Part shown: positions 8,273 to 17,523 of the stretch, in pieces | Layout: each line of letters opens with the position of its first letter | Position numbering within the stretch: the stretch's first letter is position 1 | From: Streptomyces caatingaensis | GTDB lineage: Bacteria > Actinomycetota > Actinomycetes > Streptomycetales > Streptomycetaceae | DNA length: 64,000 bases | NCBI RefSeq assembly: GCF_001187435.1 | Contig: NZ_LFXA01000003.1 | Span: 124,001 to 188,000, forward strand | Reading direction: 5' to 3' | The notes under the pieces: model-generated | Told to the model about the DNA's origin: nothing | Database searches by the model: none | The model's input: the letters and a program-made list of their open reading frames with translations, nothing else | Translations under genes and position numbers: made by a program

Positions 8273-9777
8273 TGCTCGGCCTTTCTGCGGGCGTGCGCGG
8301 CCAGGGTCTCGTCCAGCAGTCCGCGGTGGGTCAGTTCGTCGACGAAGGCGCGGTAGACGGGGAGCAGCCGGGCCGTGCGGGCGGGGTCGGGGGGCAGTTC
8401 GTCCCGGATCCGCACCATGGCGGCCGCGGCGTCCTCCAGCCTGGTGCCTTCGGCGGTCGCGGCGAGGACCGCCATGCCGGTGGCGCTCCCGTCGTGCTCG
8501 GGCAGCCGGACGGGGCGGCCGAGGAGGTCGGCCCGCAGCTGTGACCAGTAGGTGTTGCGGGCGCCGCCGCCGGTGAGGGTGAGCGGGCCGTCGACGGGGG
8601 CGCCGAGGAGGTCGAGGCGGTCGAAGCAGAGCCGTTCGACGCAGGCGACGCCGAGGAGGCAGGCGTGGAAGTGCTCGGCGTCGTCGGCGGGCCGGCCCAG
8701 GACGAAGGCGGTGGCGCCGGGGGCGCGGAAGGGGAAGCGCTCGCCGCCGGCGGTGGCGAGCGGGTAGACGACGGCGGCCGGGCCGCGGGCGGCGAAGGAG
8801 GCGGCGGCCCGGCGGGTGAGGGCGTCGAGGTCGGCCCCGGGGAAGCGCCGGGCGATCACTCCGGCGCCGCTGCCGGAGGCGCCGCCGGGCAGCCAGGTGC
8901 CGCCGGGTCCCCGGTGGCTGTAGACGGTGCCGGCGGGGTCGCGGACGGGGCGGGAGCTGACGCCCTTGAGGACGAGGGTGGTGCCGAGGACGGAGTTCCA
9001 GGCGCCGGGGGCGAGCGCTCCGGCGCCGATCTGCGCGGCGCAGCCGTCCGTGGTCCCGGCGACGATCGGGGTGCCGGCGGGGATGCCGGTGGTCGCGGCG
9101 GCGTCGGGGTGGACGGTGCCGATGACGGTGCCGGGGCGGACGACGTCGGGCAGGAGTCCGGACGGGACGCCGAGGGCGGCCAGTTCGGCCTCGGGCCAGC
9201 GGTCCTCGGCGAGGTGGTAGCCGGTCTTCAGGGCCTGGCCGGTGTCGGTGGGCAGGGGCCGGCCGGCGAGCCGCCAGGTGATGAGGTCCGCCTGGTGGAG
9301 GAGCCTGGTCCCGGGCGCGGGCTGGGTGGTGTCGAGCAGCCGGAGGAGTCTGGGCAGCGCCCAGGAGGCCGGCATGGTGCGGTAGCCGAGCGCGTCCCAG
9401 ACGGCGGCGCCCACGGCGTTGACGCGGTCGGTGTACGCGTGGGCGCGTCCGTCGTCGTACATCACGCCGGGCGTCAGGGGTCTGCCGTGCCCGTCGGCGA
9501 GCAGGATGGTGCCGGAGGTGGCGTCGACGGCCAGGCCGCGGACGCGGCGGGGCGCGATGCCGGCGAGGGCCTCGCGGGAGGCGGCGGCGACGGCGGACCA
9601 CCAGTGTTCCGGGTCCTGTTCGTGGCGCGGGCCGTCGCGGTGGCCGGTGAGCGGGCGGGCGGCGGCGGCGAGGAGGCGGCCGGTGCCGTCGACGGCGACG
9701 GCGCGGGCGCTCTGCGTGCCCAGGTCGATGCCGAGGAGGACGGCGTCGGGGTCGAGGAGGGGTGCGGCGTCAGGCAT
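8269..9777 (-). CDS. FGGY-family carbohydrate kinase (second gene of operon)
   Basis: 502 residues of the FGGY sugar kinase family. The N-terminal phosphate-1 motif LLGIDLGTQSARAVAVD is followed by the family's W-W-x-x-V segment (PEHWWSAVAAA), the catalytic aspartate region GTTDGCAAQIGAG, and the C-terminal adenosine-binding block LTGGGARNTYWSQLRADLL. It phosphorylates a sugar, polyol or related molecule with ATP; xylulokinase-like members are closest in layout, but the substrate is not evident. It overlaps the preceding kinase by 8 bp and the phosphatase by 4 bp, so all three are probably cotranslated. Confidence 0.85.
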   Translation of the reverse strand: MPDAAPLLDPDAVLLGIDLGTQSARAVAVDGTGRLLAAAARPLTGHRDGPRHEQDPEHWWSAVAAASREALAGIAPRRVRGLAVDATSGTILLADGHGRPLTPGVMYDDGRAHAYTDRVNAVGAAVWDALGYRTMPASWALPRLLRLLDTTQPAPGTRLLHQADLITWRLAGRPLPTDTGQALKTGYHLAEDRWPEAELAALGVPSGLLPDVVRPGTVIGTVHPDAAATTGIPAGTPIVAGTTDGCAAQIGAGALAPGAWNSVLGTTLVLKGVSSRPVRDPAGTVYSHRGPGGTWLPGGASGSGAGVIARRFPGADLDALTRRAAASFAARGPAAVVYPLATAGGERFPFRAPGATAFVLGRPADDAEHFHACLLGVACVERLCFDRLDLLGAPVDGPLTLTGGGARNTYWSQLRADLLGRPVRLPEHDGSATGMAVLAATAEGTRLEDAAAAMVRIRDELPPDPARTARLLPVYRAFVDELTHRGLLDETLAAHARRKAEQ

Positions 9778-11314
9778 GGGTGGCTTTCCGTACGGGCTGT
9801 GCGGTGGCGGGCGGGGGGACGGCGGGGGCGGCGGCCGGGGGTGCCCAGCCGAGGGCGCGGGCGGAGCGGCGCCAGTCGAGGAAGGAGGCGTGCAACGCGT
9901 CGTAGAAGGCGCCGCGTTCGGGGTCGGGTTCCCAGCGGTCGCGGACGCGGACGAGGGCCGCGGCCGCGTCGTGCGCGCTCGGCTGCGCCCCGGTGGCCAC
10001 CAGAGCGGTCAAGCAGGCGCCCTTCGCGCCGAGTTCGGTGCCGTCGCAGCGGGCGGTGGGCACTCCGGTGACGTCGGCGATCAGGCGGCACCACGCGTCG
10101 CTGGCGGATCCGCCGCCGCACAGGCGCAGTTCGGTCACCGGGGCCCGGGAGGCGGCCAGGCAGTCGCGCACCACCATCGACAGTCCCTCGAAGACGGCGC
10201 GGGCGAGGTGGGCGGGCGTGTGGTGCAGGGAGAGGCCCCAGAAGGCCCCTCGGGCGCGGGGGTCGAGGAAGGGCGCGCGCTCGCCGGCCGGGGAGAGGTA
10301 GGGCAGGAACGCCAGCCCGCCGGCGCCGGGCGCGGTGCCGAAGGCGAGTTCGCCGAGGGCGGCGGGGCCGGGGACGGCGAGGGTGCGGGCCGCCCAGTCG
10401 AGGACCTCGGTGCCGGAGAGGGTGGGGAAGGCGCGCAGCAGCCGGTTCCGGCCGCCGTAGGCGATGGTGATGCCGCAGGGTTCCCCGGTGGTGTCGGGGG
10501 CGCCGGTGACGGTCTCCGTGCACAGGGTGGTGCCGAGGATGCCGCACGCCTGGCCGGGATCGACGACGCCGGCGCCGAGGGCGGTGGCGGCGATGTCGTA
10601 GGGGGCCATGACCACGGGCAGGCCGGCGGGCAGGCCCAGTTCGGCGGCGGCCGCCGGGGTGAGGTCGGCGACGCGTTCGTCCTCGCCGAGGACGCGGGGC
10701 AGCAGGCGCCCGGCCCACGGGAGGCCGAACAGGTCGAGCAGGTACGGGTCGTAGGCGCCGGTGGCGTGGTCGAGGAAGGGGGCCGACGCGTCGGACTCGT
10801 CCACGGCGGTGATCCCGGTGAGCCGCAGGAACAGCCACCCGGCGCAGGTGAGGGCGGTGCGGGAGCGCGCCAGGCGCTCGGGGTCGCGGGCGGCGAGCCA
10901 GGCGAGGACCGCGTTGGGCATGCCGCCGCAGGTGAGCGAGCCGTTGCGGCGGAACGCCGCGTCGAGGACGCCGTCGGCGGCCCAGCGGGTGAGCAGGCCG
11001 GCGGCGCGGCCGTCGGACCAGAGGACGGCGGGCCCGGTGGGACGCCCGTCGGCGCCGACGAGCCAGCAGCCGTCGCCCTGGGCCGTGAAACCCACCAGCC
11101 GCACCGGGGCGTGGCCGGGCCCGAGCCGGGACAGGGCGGTCCGCGCGGTGCGGACGACGCCGTCCCACACGGCGTCCATGTCCTGTTCGGCCCGGCCGGG
11201 GCGGGGCCGCAGCACCTGCGTGGCGACGCGTGCGACGGCCGCCTCGCGTCCCTGGTCGTCGAAGACGACCGCCTTGATGACCGACGTGCCGACGTCGATG
11301 GTGAGGACCGACAT
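9770..11314 (-). CDS. FGGY-family carbohydrate kinase (first gene of operon)
   Basis: 514 residues, a second FGGY kinase clearly different from its neighbour. It starts MSVLTIDVGTSVIKAVVFDD (phosphate-1 motif), has a GFTAQGDGCWLV substrate-side loop resembling xylulose/erythritol/ribitol kinases, APYDIAATALGAG as the catalytic aspartate region, and LRLCGGGSASDAWCRLIADV at the C-terminus. The proline/alanine-rich last ~30 residues are dispensable-looking. It leads the operon; its start lies 49 bp from a TTCG/CGAA palindrome that could bind the divergent DeoR regulator. No transporter or isomerase is encoded beside it. Confidence 0.85.
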   Translation of the reverse strand: MSVLTIDVGTSVIKAVVFDDQGREAAVARVATQVLRPRPGRAEQDMDAVWDGVVRTARTALSRLGPGHAPVRLVGFTAQGDGCWLVGADGRPTGPAVLWSDGRAAGLLTRWAADGVLDAAFRRNGSLTCGGMPNAVLAWLAARDPERLARSRTALTCAGWLFLRLTGITAVDESDASAPFLDHATGAYDPYLLDLFGLPWAGRLLPRVLGEDERVADLTPAAAAELGLPAGLPVVMAPYDIAATALGAGVVDPGQACGILGTTLCTETVTGAPDTTGEPCGITIAYGGRNRLLRAFPTLSGTEVLDWAARTLAVPGPAALGELAFGTAPGAGGLAFLPYLSPAGERAPFLDPRARGAFWGLSLHHTPAHLARAVFEGLSMVVRDCLAASRAPVTELRLCGGGSASDAWCRLIADVTGVPTARCDGTELGAKGACLTALVATGAQPSAHDAAAALVRVRDRWEPDPERGAFYDALHASFLDWRRSARALGWAPPAAAPAVPPPATAQPVRKATHA

Positions 11315-11362
11315 GACTCCGGGTACCTGCCTCTTCGCAGTGCCGCCGCCGGTGCGCGGCGG

Positions 11363-11378
11363 TTCGCGCAGTAGCGAA
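11363..11378. promoter_or_regulatory. Candidate DeoR/GlpR-type operator
   Basis: A perfect inverted repeat TTCGC-N6-GCGAA stands 49 bp upstream of the first kinase, in the spacer shared with the divergent DeoR-type regulator. Operators of the GlpR branch of DeoR regulators are built from TTCG/CGAA half-sites, which this matches. A weaker TGTG-N5-CACA repeat lies at 11507-11519 nearer the regulator gene. Binding is inferred. Confidence 0.5.
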
Positions 11379-11565
11379 ACGCGCCGCCGGACAAGGCGTC
11401 AATCGGCCGGGGAGAACTTCCCGTTCCGCGCCCCGGCCGGGCTGTGAGGGCCGTGTCCGGGCCGCCGTCCGGCGGGCGCCGCCCCGGCCGGGCCGTGTTA
11501 CGTTCGTGTGCAGTTCACAGCTCCGCTTCCGTCGCGGGCGGGGCGGTCCGGGAGGGGGGCGGCGC

Positions 11566-12348
11566 ATGACCGGCCGGGACGCGCAGGAGGAGCGCCGGCG
11601 CCGGCTGCGCGAGCTGGTGACGGGCAGGGGCTTCGTCCGCACCGCCGCGCTGGCCGAGGAGTTCGGGGTCAGCGTGATGACGGTGCACCGCGACCTCGAC
11701 GCGCTCCAGTCGCAGGGCTGGCTGCGCAAGGTGCGCGGCGGGGCGAGCGCGCTGCCGTCGGCGCACTTCCACGGCAGCGTCGCGGAGCGGCTGCGGACGA
11801 TGTCGCGGACGAAGCACCGCCTCGCGGCGGCCGCCGCCGAACTCCTCGCCCCGGGGCAGGTGGTGATGATCGACGACTCCACCACCTGTCTGCCGCTGAC
11901 CCGTCACCTGCCCGGCAGCACGCCGCTGACGGTCGTCACCAACTCGCTGCCGGCGGTCTCCGCCCTGGCCAGGGAGCCGGGCGTCTCGCTGATCGCGCTG
12001 GGCGGCACGTACTTCCCCGCCTACGACGCGTTCATGGGCCCGCACACGGCGCAGAGCGCCGAGGCGTACCGGGCCGATGTGCTGTTCCTGTCCACGACGG
12101 CGGTCACCGGGGGCCGCTGCTACCACATGTCGCCCGAGACGGTGCAGGTCAAGCGGGCGATGATGGCGTCGGCGGCGCGCCGGGTGCTGCTGGTGGACCA
12201 CACGAAGTTCGCCCACCAGGGGCTCCACGCGCTCGCCCCGCTCACCGCCTTCGACCTGGTCGTGACCGACGAGGCGGCCCCGGCGGCCGAGGTGCGGCGG
12301 CTGCGGGAGCAGGGGGTGGCCGTGCGCGCCGTCCCCGCCGGCCGATGA
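11566..12348 (+). CDS. DeoR/GlpR-family sugar-phosphate-responsive repressor
   Basis: 260 residues. The N-terminal winged helix-turn-helix contains VRTAALAEEFGVSVMTVHRD and the typical LRKVRGGA wing. The C-terminal DeoR sensor domain (DeoRC) has VVMIDDSTTC, a LTVVTNSLPAV strand, ALGGTYF and the family's KRAMMASAARRVLLVDHTKF block. Such regulators repress sugar operons until a phosphorylated intermediate binds. ATG chosen because GGAGG lies about 10 nt upstream and the wHTH begins soon after. It is transcribed divergently from the kinase-kinase-phosphatase-dehydrogenase operon, which is its likely target. Confidence 0.85.
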   Translation: MTGRDAQEERRRRLRELVTGRGFVRTAALAEEFGVSVMTVHRDLDALQSQGWLRKVRGGASALPSAHFHGSVAERLRTMSRTKHRLAAAAAELLAPGQVVMIDDSTTCLPLTRHLPGSTPLTVVTNSLPAVSALAREPGVSLIALGGTYFPAYDAFMGPHTAQSAEAYRADVLFLSTTAVTGGRCYHMSPETVQVKRAMMASAARRVLLVDHTKFAHQGLHALAPLTAFDLVVTDEAAPAAEVRRLREQGVAVRAVPAGR

Positions 12349-12390
12349 GGCGCGGCCGTCCCGTGTGAACGTCACACGCCCTCCACACCG

Positions 12391-13839
12391 TCAGCGCTCC
12401 CGGAGCCGCCCCTCTCCCCCGCCGTCCGGCGGTCCCGCCGCCGTTCCCGGCGCCCCGCGCGCACGCCTCCGCGGCGCCGGGCCGTCGGGCGCGGCACGGC
12501 CGTACGGCGGGAGGCGGAAGCCGACTTCCGCGCCGCCGCCCTCGGCCGTGGTGGCGAAGACGGTTCCCGCGTCGGCCGTGACGATGTCGTGCACGATGGC
12601 GAGACCGAGGCCGGATCCGGGGGTCGCCTGCGTCCGGGAGCCGCGGTAGAAGCGGTCGAAGACGGCGTGCCGTTCGGCGGGCGCGATGCCCGGCCCCCGG
12701 TCGCGTACGGCCAGTTCGCCGCCGGCGACGCGCACGGTGACCGGGGTGCCCTCGGGGCTGAACTTCACCGCGTTGCTCAGCAGGTTGTCGACGCACCGCT
12801 GAACCGCGCGCGGCCGGGCGCGCACCGGCACCGGCGGGTGCGCGTCGTCCTCGACGACGAGGACGGTGCGCCCGGTCCGCCGGCGGACGCGCCGCGCCCC
12901 GTCCTCCGCGGCGACGGCGAGATCGACGGCCTCGGGCTCCTCCTGGGCGTAGCGGTCGGTGGCCAGCTCGACGAGTTCGCGCACCAGGTCGTCGAGGGCC
13001 GCGGTCTCGGTGACCAGGGTGGTGAGGATCTGCTCCTCGTCCTCGGGGGCGAGCCTGCCGCGCGCCCGCTGGAGCAGCTCGGCGCTCCCGCGCACCGAGG
13101 TGAGCGGGGTGCGCAGTTCGTGGCTGGCGTCCTGGACGAGCCGCCGCTGCTGGTCGCGGGAGCGGCGCAGCGCGGCGAGCATGTGGGCGAAGCTGTGCGT
13201 CAGTTGGCCGATCTCGTCGGATCCGGCGGGCGGCAGGGGCGTGGCGAGGTCCTGTGTGGTGGTGATGCGCCGGGTGGCGCCGGCCAGCCGGCGGACCGGC
13301 CGCAGGATCCGGCCGAGGACGAGCCAGCCGAGGACGGCCGCGAGGGCGACGGCCGCCGCGGTGGTCCAGGTGATCCGCCACAGGAACTGGTCGTCGACGC
13401 GCGCGGCCCTCTCGTGGCTCTGCCCGACCATGACGGCCCCGCCCCCGGGCAGGGGCCTGGTCAGCGTGCCGTACTCGGTGCCGCCGACGAGGACGTCCGC
13501 GCGGGCCTCCCCCGTGCCCGTGCGGGCCACGCGCAGCGCCTCCGGCGGGACCGGCAGCGCGGCGCGGCCGGGCGTCAGCGGCCGGACGGTTCCCCCGGCG
13601 GAGACGGTCTGCTCGGTCGTGCCGGGCCGGGCGGGCGGGGTGCGGCCGGCGGCGAGGAGGGTGGCGACGGTGCTCGCGCGGTCGTCGAGGCCCCGCTCCA
13701 GCTCGTCGCCGACCAGGGCGCCGACGCCCCGGTACGACATGACGGCGGCGAGGGTGATGGCGAGCGCGGCGGTCGCGGCGAGCACGGCGGTGATCTTCGC
13801 GCGGAGGGTGCGGAACCGGCGCGGTGTGCGGGGCTTCAC
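12391..13839 (-). CDS. Two-component sensor histidine kinase (MprB/TcrY-like)
   Basis: 482 residues. Order: short cytoplasmic N-terminus, TM1 (ITAVLAATAALAITLAAVMS), an extracellular loop of ~125 residues, TM2 (AAAVALAAVLGWLVLG), HAMP linker, HisKA with the phospho-acceptor in QDASHELRTPLTSVRG, and HATPase with the N box CVDNLLSNAVKFSPEG, G1 DRGPGIAPAE and G2 GSGLGLAIVHD. The GTG start overlaps the response regulator stop (GTGA), giving translational coupling. All catalytic boxes are intact. A basic, low-complexity tail of ~40 residues ends the protein. The signal is unknown; the MprB comparison rests on domain layout and size. Confidence 0.85.
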   Translation of the reverse strand: MKPRTPRRFRTLRAKITAVLAATAALAITLAAVMSYRGVGALVGDELERGLDDRASTVATLLAAGRTPPARPGTTEQTVSAGGTVRPLTPGRAALPVPPEALRVARTGTGEARADVLVGGTEYGTLTRPLPGGGAVMVGQSHERAARVDDQFLWRITWTTAAAVALAAVLGWLVLGRILRPVRRLAGATRRITTTQDLATPLPPAGSDEIGQLTHSFAHMLAALRRSRDQQRRLVQDASHELRTPLTSVRGSAELLQRARGRLAPEDEEQILTTLVTETAALDDLVRELVELATDRYAQEEPEAVDLAVAAEDGARRVRRRTGRTVLVVEDDAHPPVPVRARPRAVQRCVDNLLSNAVKFSPEGTPVTVRVAGGELAVRDRGPGIAPAERHAVFDRFYRGSRTQATPGSGLGLAIVHDIVTADAGTVFATTAEGGGAEVGFRLPPYGRAAPDGPAPRRRARGAPGTAAGPPDGGGEGRLRER

Positions 13840-14534
13840 GCGGGCCGGATCGTGTAGCCGACGCTGCGGACGGTGTGGATCAGGCGGGGCTCGCCGCCCT
13901 GTTCGGTCTTCTGGCGCAGGTAGCCGATGTAGACGTCGAGGGAGCGGGAGGTGGTGTCGAAGTCGTAGCCCCAGATGCGTTCGTAGATCTGCGACCGGCC
14001 GAGGACGACGCCGGCGTGCTCCATCAGCAGTTCCAGCACGTCGAATTCGGTCTTCGTCAGGTCCAGCGGCCGTGTTCCGCGGCACGCCCGCCGCGCCGCC
14101 GGGTCGAGGGTGAGGTCCGCGACCGCCAGGGGCCCGCCGTCCGCGGGCGGTTCGGTGCGCCGCAGCAGCGCCCGGATGCGGGCGAGGAGTTCCTCGGTGG
14201 CGAACGGCTTGGCCAGGTAGTCGTCCGCGCCGGCGTCGAGCCCGGCGACCCGGTCGCCGACCTCGTGCCGGGCCGTGAGGACGAGGACGGGCAGCCGGTC
14301 GCCGCGCCGGCGCAGCATCCGGCAGAGCCCGAGGCCGTCCAGGCCCGGCATGACCACGTCCACCACCGCCAGGTCGGGCCGTTCGCGCTCCAGCAGGCCG
14401 AGCGCCTCCAGGCCGTCGGCGGCCGGGAGGACGCGGTAGCCCTCGAAGCGCAGGAGCTGGTCGAGGGTGCTGCGCACGCCCGGGTCGTCCTCGGCGACGA
14501 GCACGGTCCGGCGGTTTCCCGTTGCATCGCTCAT
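13836..14534 (-). CDS. OmpR/PhoB-family response regulator (MprA-like)
   Basis: 232 residues: a receiver domain with acidic pair EDD (residues 15-17), phospho-acceptor Asp in VVDVVMPGLDG (about Asp59), conserved Thr/Lys (VLTARHE, LAKPFATEELLAR), then an OmpR-type winged helix (LTKTEFDVLELLMEHAGVVL ... YIGYLRQKTE ... IHTVRSVGYTI). It is a DNA-binding output protein paired with the kinase immediately downstream. The S33 hydrolase gene ends 45 bp upstream on the same strand, so it could be cotranscribed or be a target of the system. Confidence 0.9.
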   Translation of the reverse strand: MSDATGNRRTVLVAEDDPGVRSTLDQLLRFEGYRVLPAADGLEALGLLERERPDLAVVDVVMPGLDGLGLCRMLRRRGDRLPVLVLTARHEVGDRVAGLDAGADDYLAKPFATEELLARIRALLRRTEPPADGGPLAVADLTLDPAARRACRGTRPLDLTKTEFDVLELLMEHAGVVLGRSQIYERIWGYDFDTTSRSLDVYIGYLRQKTEQGGEPRLIHTVRSVGYTIRPA

Positions 14535-14579
14535 GTGATCATCTTCGCCGGTGGGGGACGTGGTCGTGACGGCGGCCCG

Positions 14580-16118
14580 TCAGTCGCGGACGGGGGTGAC
14601 GGTGATCGGCGGGAGGGCGCGCAGGCAGGAGGTGTCGCCCGGCGTACCGGTCCGCAGGAAGCGCGAGGAGACGCCGGTGACGCAGCCGCTCGGCTCCAGC
14701 TCGGGGACGTGCCCGGTGTTGCGGACCGACAGGAACCGGCCGTGGCGGAACTGGCGGGCGGCCTTCTCCCCGCTGGCGTCCGGGGTGTTGGCGTCGAGGT
14801 CGCCGGAGAGGACGAGGACGGGGACGTCGGGCAGCCGGATCCCGGTGGGCCGCGGGCCGGGGGTGTTCCCGCGCGGCCAGCCGATGCAGTCGTCGCCGCC
14901 GTCGGTGTGTCCCTCGGTGAAGCCCTTGGCGCTGAACGCCCCGTGCTCACCGGGCCGCACGGCGGCGAGCGCGGCGCGGTACTGGCGCCACCGTACGGAC
15001 GGCGGCGCCTCCTTCGACCAGGCCGTGCCGTAGTCGTTGCAGGCGACGGCGATGTACGGCGCCTGGTCCGCCGTGCCGGCCGTGGCCCCCTCCTTCTGCA
15101 CGAGCCGGCGCAGCGGCGCGGCGTCGCCCCGGACGAAGCGGTGGAGGGCGTGCGGGAGTTCGCCGAGCAGGGACGGCTTGTCCGGTGCGTGGCCGACCTG
15201 GCTGCTGGCCGCCTCGAAGAGCAGGTTGGCGAGCTTGTCCTCGGTGAACTTCTCCTGGTACACGCCGTGTCCGGTGGTGACGGGCACGGTGAGGGGCCGG
15301 GTCCGCAGCCGCGCGGCGGTGGTGGCGAGGTCCCGGACGGCCCGCTTCCCGTCGCAGGCGGCGGGCCGGGCGCGCTCGCAGACGCGGCGCAGGGAGAGCG
15401 ATACCGCCTGGGCGCTGGGCCGCGCCAGGGGGTCGTCCCGCAGCGGGAAGGCGCCGGAGAGGACGATGTTGCGCACGTGTCCGGGGTGGCGGGAGGCGTA
15501 CACGGGCATCAGGTACGTGCCGTAGGACAGCCCGTAGAGGCTGAGGCGCCGGACGCCGAGGCGAGCGCGGATCGCGTCGAGGTCGTCCGCGGTGGCCGCC
15601 GAGGTGTAACCGGCCGCCTTGGGCCCGAGGTTCCCGGCGCAGCGTTCGACCGCGGCCCGCTGCCCGGCCCGCGGTGCGAGGCGGTAGGCGGCGTCCGTGA
15701 CCCCGCAGGGGACCGGCTGCGACGCGCCGGTGCCGCGCGGGTCGAAGAGCAGCAGGTCGTGGTCCTTCAGCAGGCCGTCGAGGCCCCGGGCGAAGTCCTC
15801 GGCCCTGTCGATCGAGGTCTCGCCCGGGCCGCCGGGGTTGACGGCCACGGTGCCGCGGGCGGGGCCGGGCGCGCGGTGCCGGACGACCGCGTAACTCACC
15901 TCGACCGTACCGAGTTCCGGCTTCCCCGCGACGAGCGGGCGGTCGAGCCGGCCGCAGTCGGTGCGGTGCCCGTCCACGGCCGGGCACCAGGTGGGTGCCG
16001 CCGTGGCCGCGGGGCCGGCGGGTGCGGAGGCGGCGGCGGCCGCCGGCAGCAGGGAGGCCGTCACCGCCATCATGCTCACCGCCAGTCCCGCCCGCCGCGC
16101 CGTGCTCTTGAACGTCAT
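14580..16118 (-). CDS. Secreted S33 alpha/beta hydrolase, TAP/proteinase family
   Basis: 512 residues. ATG (MTFKSTARRAGLA) follows GGAGAGG and begins a signal peptide with an Ala-rich cleavage region. The mature enzyme has VNPGGPGETS (oxyanion region), LLLFDPRGTG, the nucleophile elbow LYGLSYGTY (Ser about residue 198), an Asp in LSGDLDANTP and a His in NTGHVPELE. Cysteines spread through the cap suggest disulphides. It belongs to the same broad family as the TAP-like protein near the left end but is only distantly similar. It lies upstream of, and on the same strand as, the two-component genes. Confidence 0.85.
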   Translation of the reverse strand: MTFKSTARRAGLAVSMMAVTASLLPAAAAASAPAGPAATAAPTWCPAVDGHRTDCGRLDRPLVAGKPELGTVEVSYAVVRHRAPGPARGTVAVNPGGPGETSIDRAEDFARGLDGLLKDHDLLLFDPRGTGASQPVPCGVTDAAYRLAPRAGQRAAVERCAGNLGPKAAGYTSAATADDLDAIRARLGVRRLSLYGLSYGTYLMPVYASRHPGHVRNIVLSGAFPLRDDPLARPSAQAVSLSLRRVCERARPAACDGKRAVRDLATTAARLRTRPLTVPVTTGHGVYQEKFTEDKLANLLFEAASSQVGHAPDKPSLLGELPHALHRFVRGDAAPLRRLVQKEGATAGTADQAPYIAVACNDYGTAWSKEAPPSVRWRQYRAALAAVRPGEHGAFSAKGFTEGHTDGGDDCIGWPRGNTPGPRPTGIRLPDVPVLVLSGDLDANTPDASGEKAARQFRHGRFLSVRNTGHVPELEPSGCVTGVSSRFLRTGTPGDTSCLRALPPITVTPVRD

Positions 16119-16236
16119 CGCCCTCTCCTGTTCCTCGGGTGCGGGCACCACGATGCCGGGCGCGTGTCGAGGGCACGGCAGAGCGACGGCAAAACCGTGT
16201 AAGAACCCACCGGGCAAGGGCCCGTGGGCGGACCGG

Positions 16237-17523
16237 CTAGGCCCCGCAGACCGGCCCGGCGGCCGCCGGCAGGCCCGTGGCGTCGCCGCCCCCGGCGTCG
16301 TCCGCTCCGGGGCGCAGGCACTGCGCGGCGCGCAGCAGTCCCTCGATGACCTCGTCCATGTCGAGCCGTTTCTCGACCCGTTGGACGTCGGGGAGCTGGG
16401 CGCGGGTGCTGACGTGTCCGGGCGCGAGGAGCTTGCAGCAGTCCTCGTCGGGGAGGACGGAGACGGGGGCGGTGCCGATGGCGCGGGCCTCGTCGATGAT
16501 CTCCTGCTTCTCCCAGCCGAGGAGGGGGCGCAGGACGGGCAGCGTGGCGGCCTCGTCGATGGTGGCCAGGTTGGTGAGGGTCTGGCTGGCGACCTGGCCG
16601 AGGCTGTCGCCGGTGACGAGGGCCTCGGCGCCGGTCCGACGGGCGAGGGCGCTGGCGGCGCGGACCATCAGCCGGCGCTGGGCGACGACTTGGTACTTTC
16701 CGGCGCCGGCGATGGCGAGCTGCTTCTGGGCGGTGCCCAGGGCGATGACGTGGAGGCGGCCGGCGGGCTGGTAGCGGTTGAGCTCGCGGGCGAGGGCGTA
16801 GGCCTTGTAGACGGAGGCGGCGTTGGTGTAGGGGGCGCCGGTGAAGTGGACGAAGTCGCAGCGCAGTCCGCGGCGCATGGCCCGGTAGCCGGCGACGGGC
16901 GAGTCGTAGCCCCCGGAGAGCAGGACGAGGGCGCGGCCGCTGGTGCCGACGGGCAGGCCGCCCTGTCCCTTGTGGCGTTCCCACGACACGTACGTCTCGT
17001 GCCTGCCGACCTCGACGGAGACGCGGACGTCGGGGTCGCGCAGGTCGACGGGCAGGCCGAGGGTGCCGTGGACGACGCCGCCGACGTACCGTTCGAGCTC
17101 GGTGGAGGTGAGGGAGAAGTCCTTGTCGCGGCGGCGGGCGCGGACGGCGAAGGTGAGGCCGGGGCGTCGGGCCCGGAGTCCGTCCAGGGCGTCCAGCACG
17201 GTCGCGGCGATGTCCTCGACCGTGCTGGGCACGCGGACCGCGGGTTCGACGGCGCTGAAGCCGATGACCCGGCGGGCCCGTTCCACCAGTTCCCCGACGG
17301 GGACCTGGCCGCCGAGGACGGTCACGTTCTGGCTGCTCTTGATCCAGGTGGATCCGCCGACGCCGCGCAGGGCGTAGCGCAGGTTGTCGTGCAGCCGCTG
17401 TTCGAACCGGTCCCGGTTGCGGCCCTTGAGGAACGCCTCGCCGGGCTTGAGGAGGACGCAGGGGGCGGGCCCGGAGGGGCGGGACGCTCCTCCTGCCGGG
17501 GCCTTGGGCTGCTGCCGGGGCAC
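16237..17523 (-). CDS. thiI: ThiI-like tRNA 4-thiouridine synthase (THUMP + PP-loop, no rhodanese)
   Basis: 428 residues. A ferredoxin-like N-terminal domain and THUMP domain (about 25-165) bind tRNA; a PP-loop ATPase follows with SGGYDSP (about 203-209), adenylating the target uridine. The conserved DEDCCKLLAPGHVST segment is present. There is no C-terminal rhodanese domain, as in many non-enterobacterial ThiI proteins, so sulfur may come from another carrier. The GTG start is chosen for AAGGAGA 5 nt upstream; the longer in-frame extension is low-complexity and runs into the regulatory hairpin. Role: 4-thiouridine in tRNA and possibly thiazole synthesis. A cobalamin riboswitch lies directly upstream. 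Confidence 0.85.
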   Translation of the reverse strand: MPRQQPKAPAGGASRPSGPAPCVLLKPGEAFLKGRNRDRFEQRLHDNLRYALRGVGGSTWIKSSQNVTVLGGQVPVGELVERARRVIGFSAVEPAVRVPSTVEDIAATVLDALDGLRARRPGLTFAVRARRRDKDFSLTSTELERYVGGVVHGTLGLPVDLRDPDVRVSVEVGRHETYVSWERHKGQGGLPVGTSGRALVLLSGGYDSPVAGYRAMRRGLRCDFVHFTGAPYTNAASVYKAYALARELNRYQPAGRLHVIALGTAQKQLAIAGAGKYQVVAQRRLMVRAASALARRTGAEALVTGDSLGQVASQTLTNLATIDEAATLPVLRPLLGWEKQEIIDEARAIGTAPVSVLPDEDCCKLLAPGHVSTRAQLPDVQRVEKRLDMDEVIEGLLRAAQCLRPGADDAGGGDATGLPAAAGPVCGA

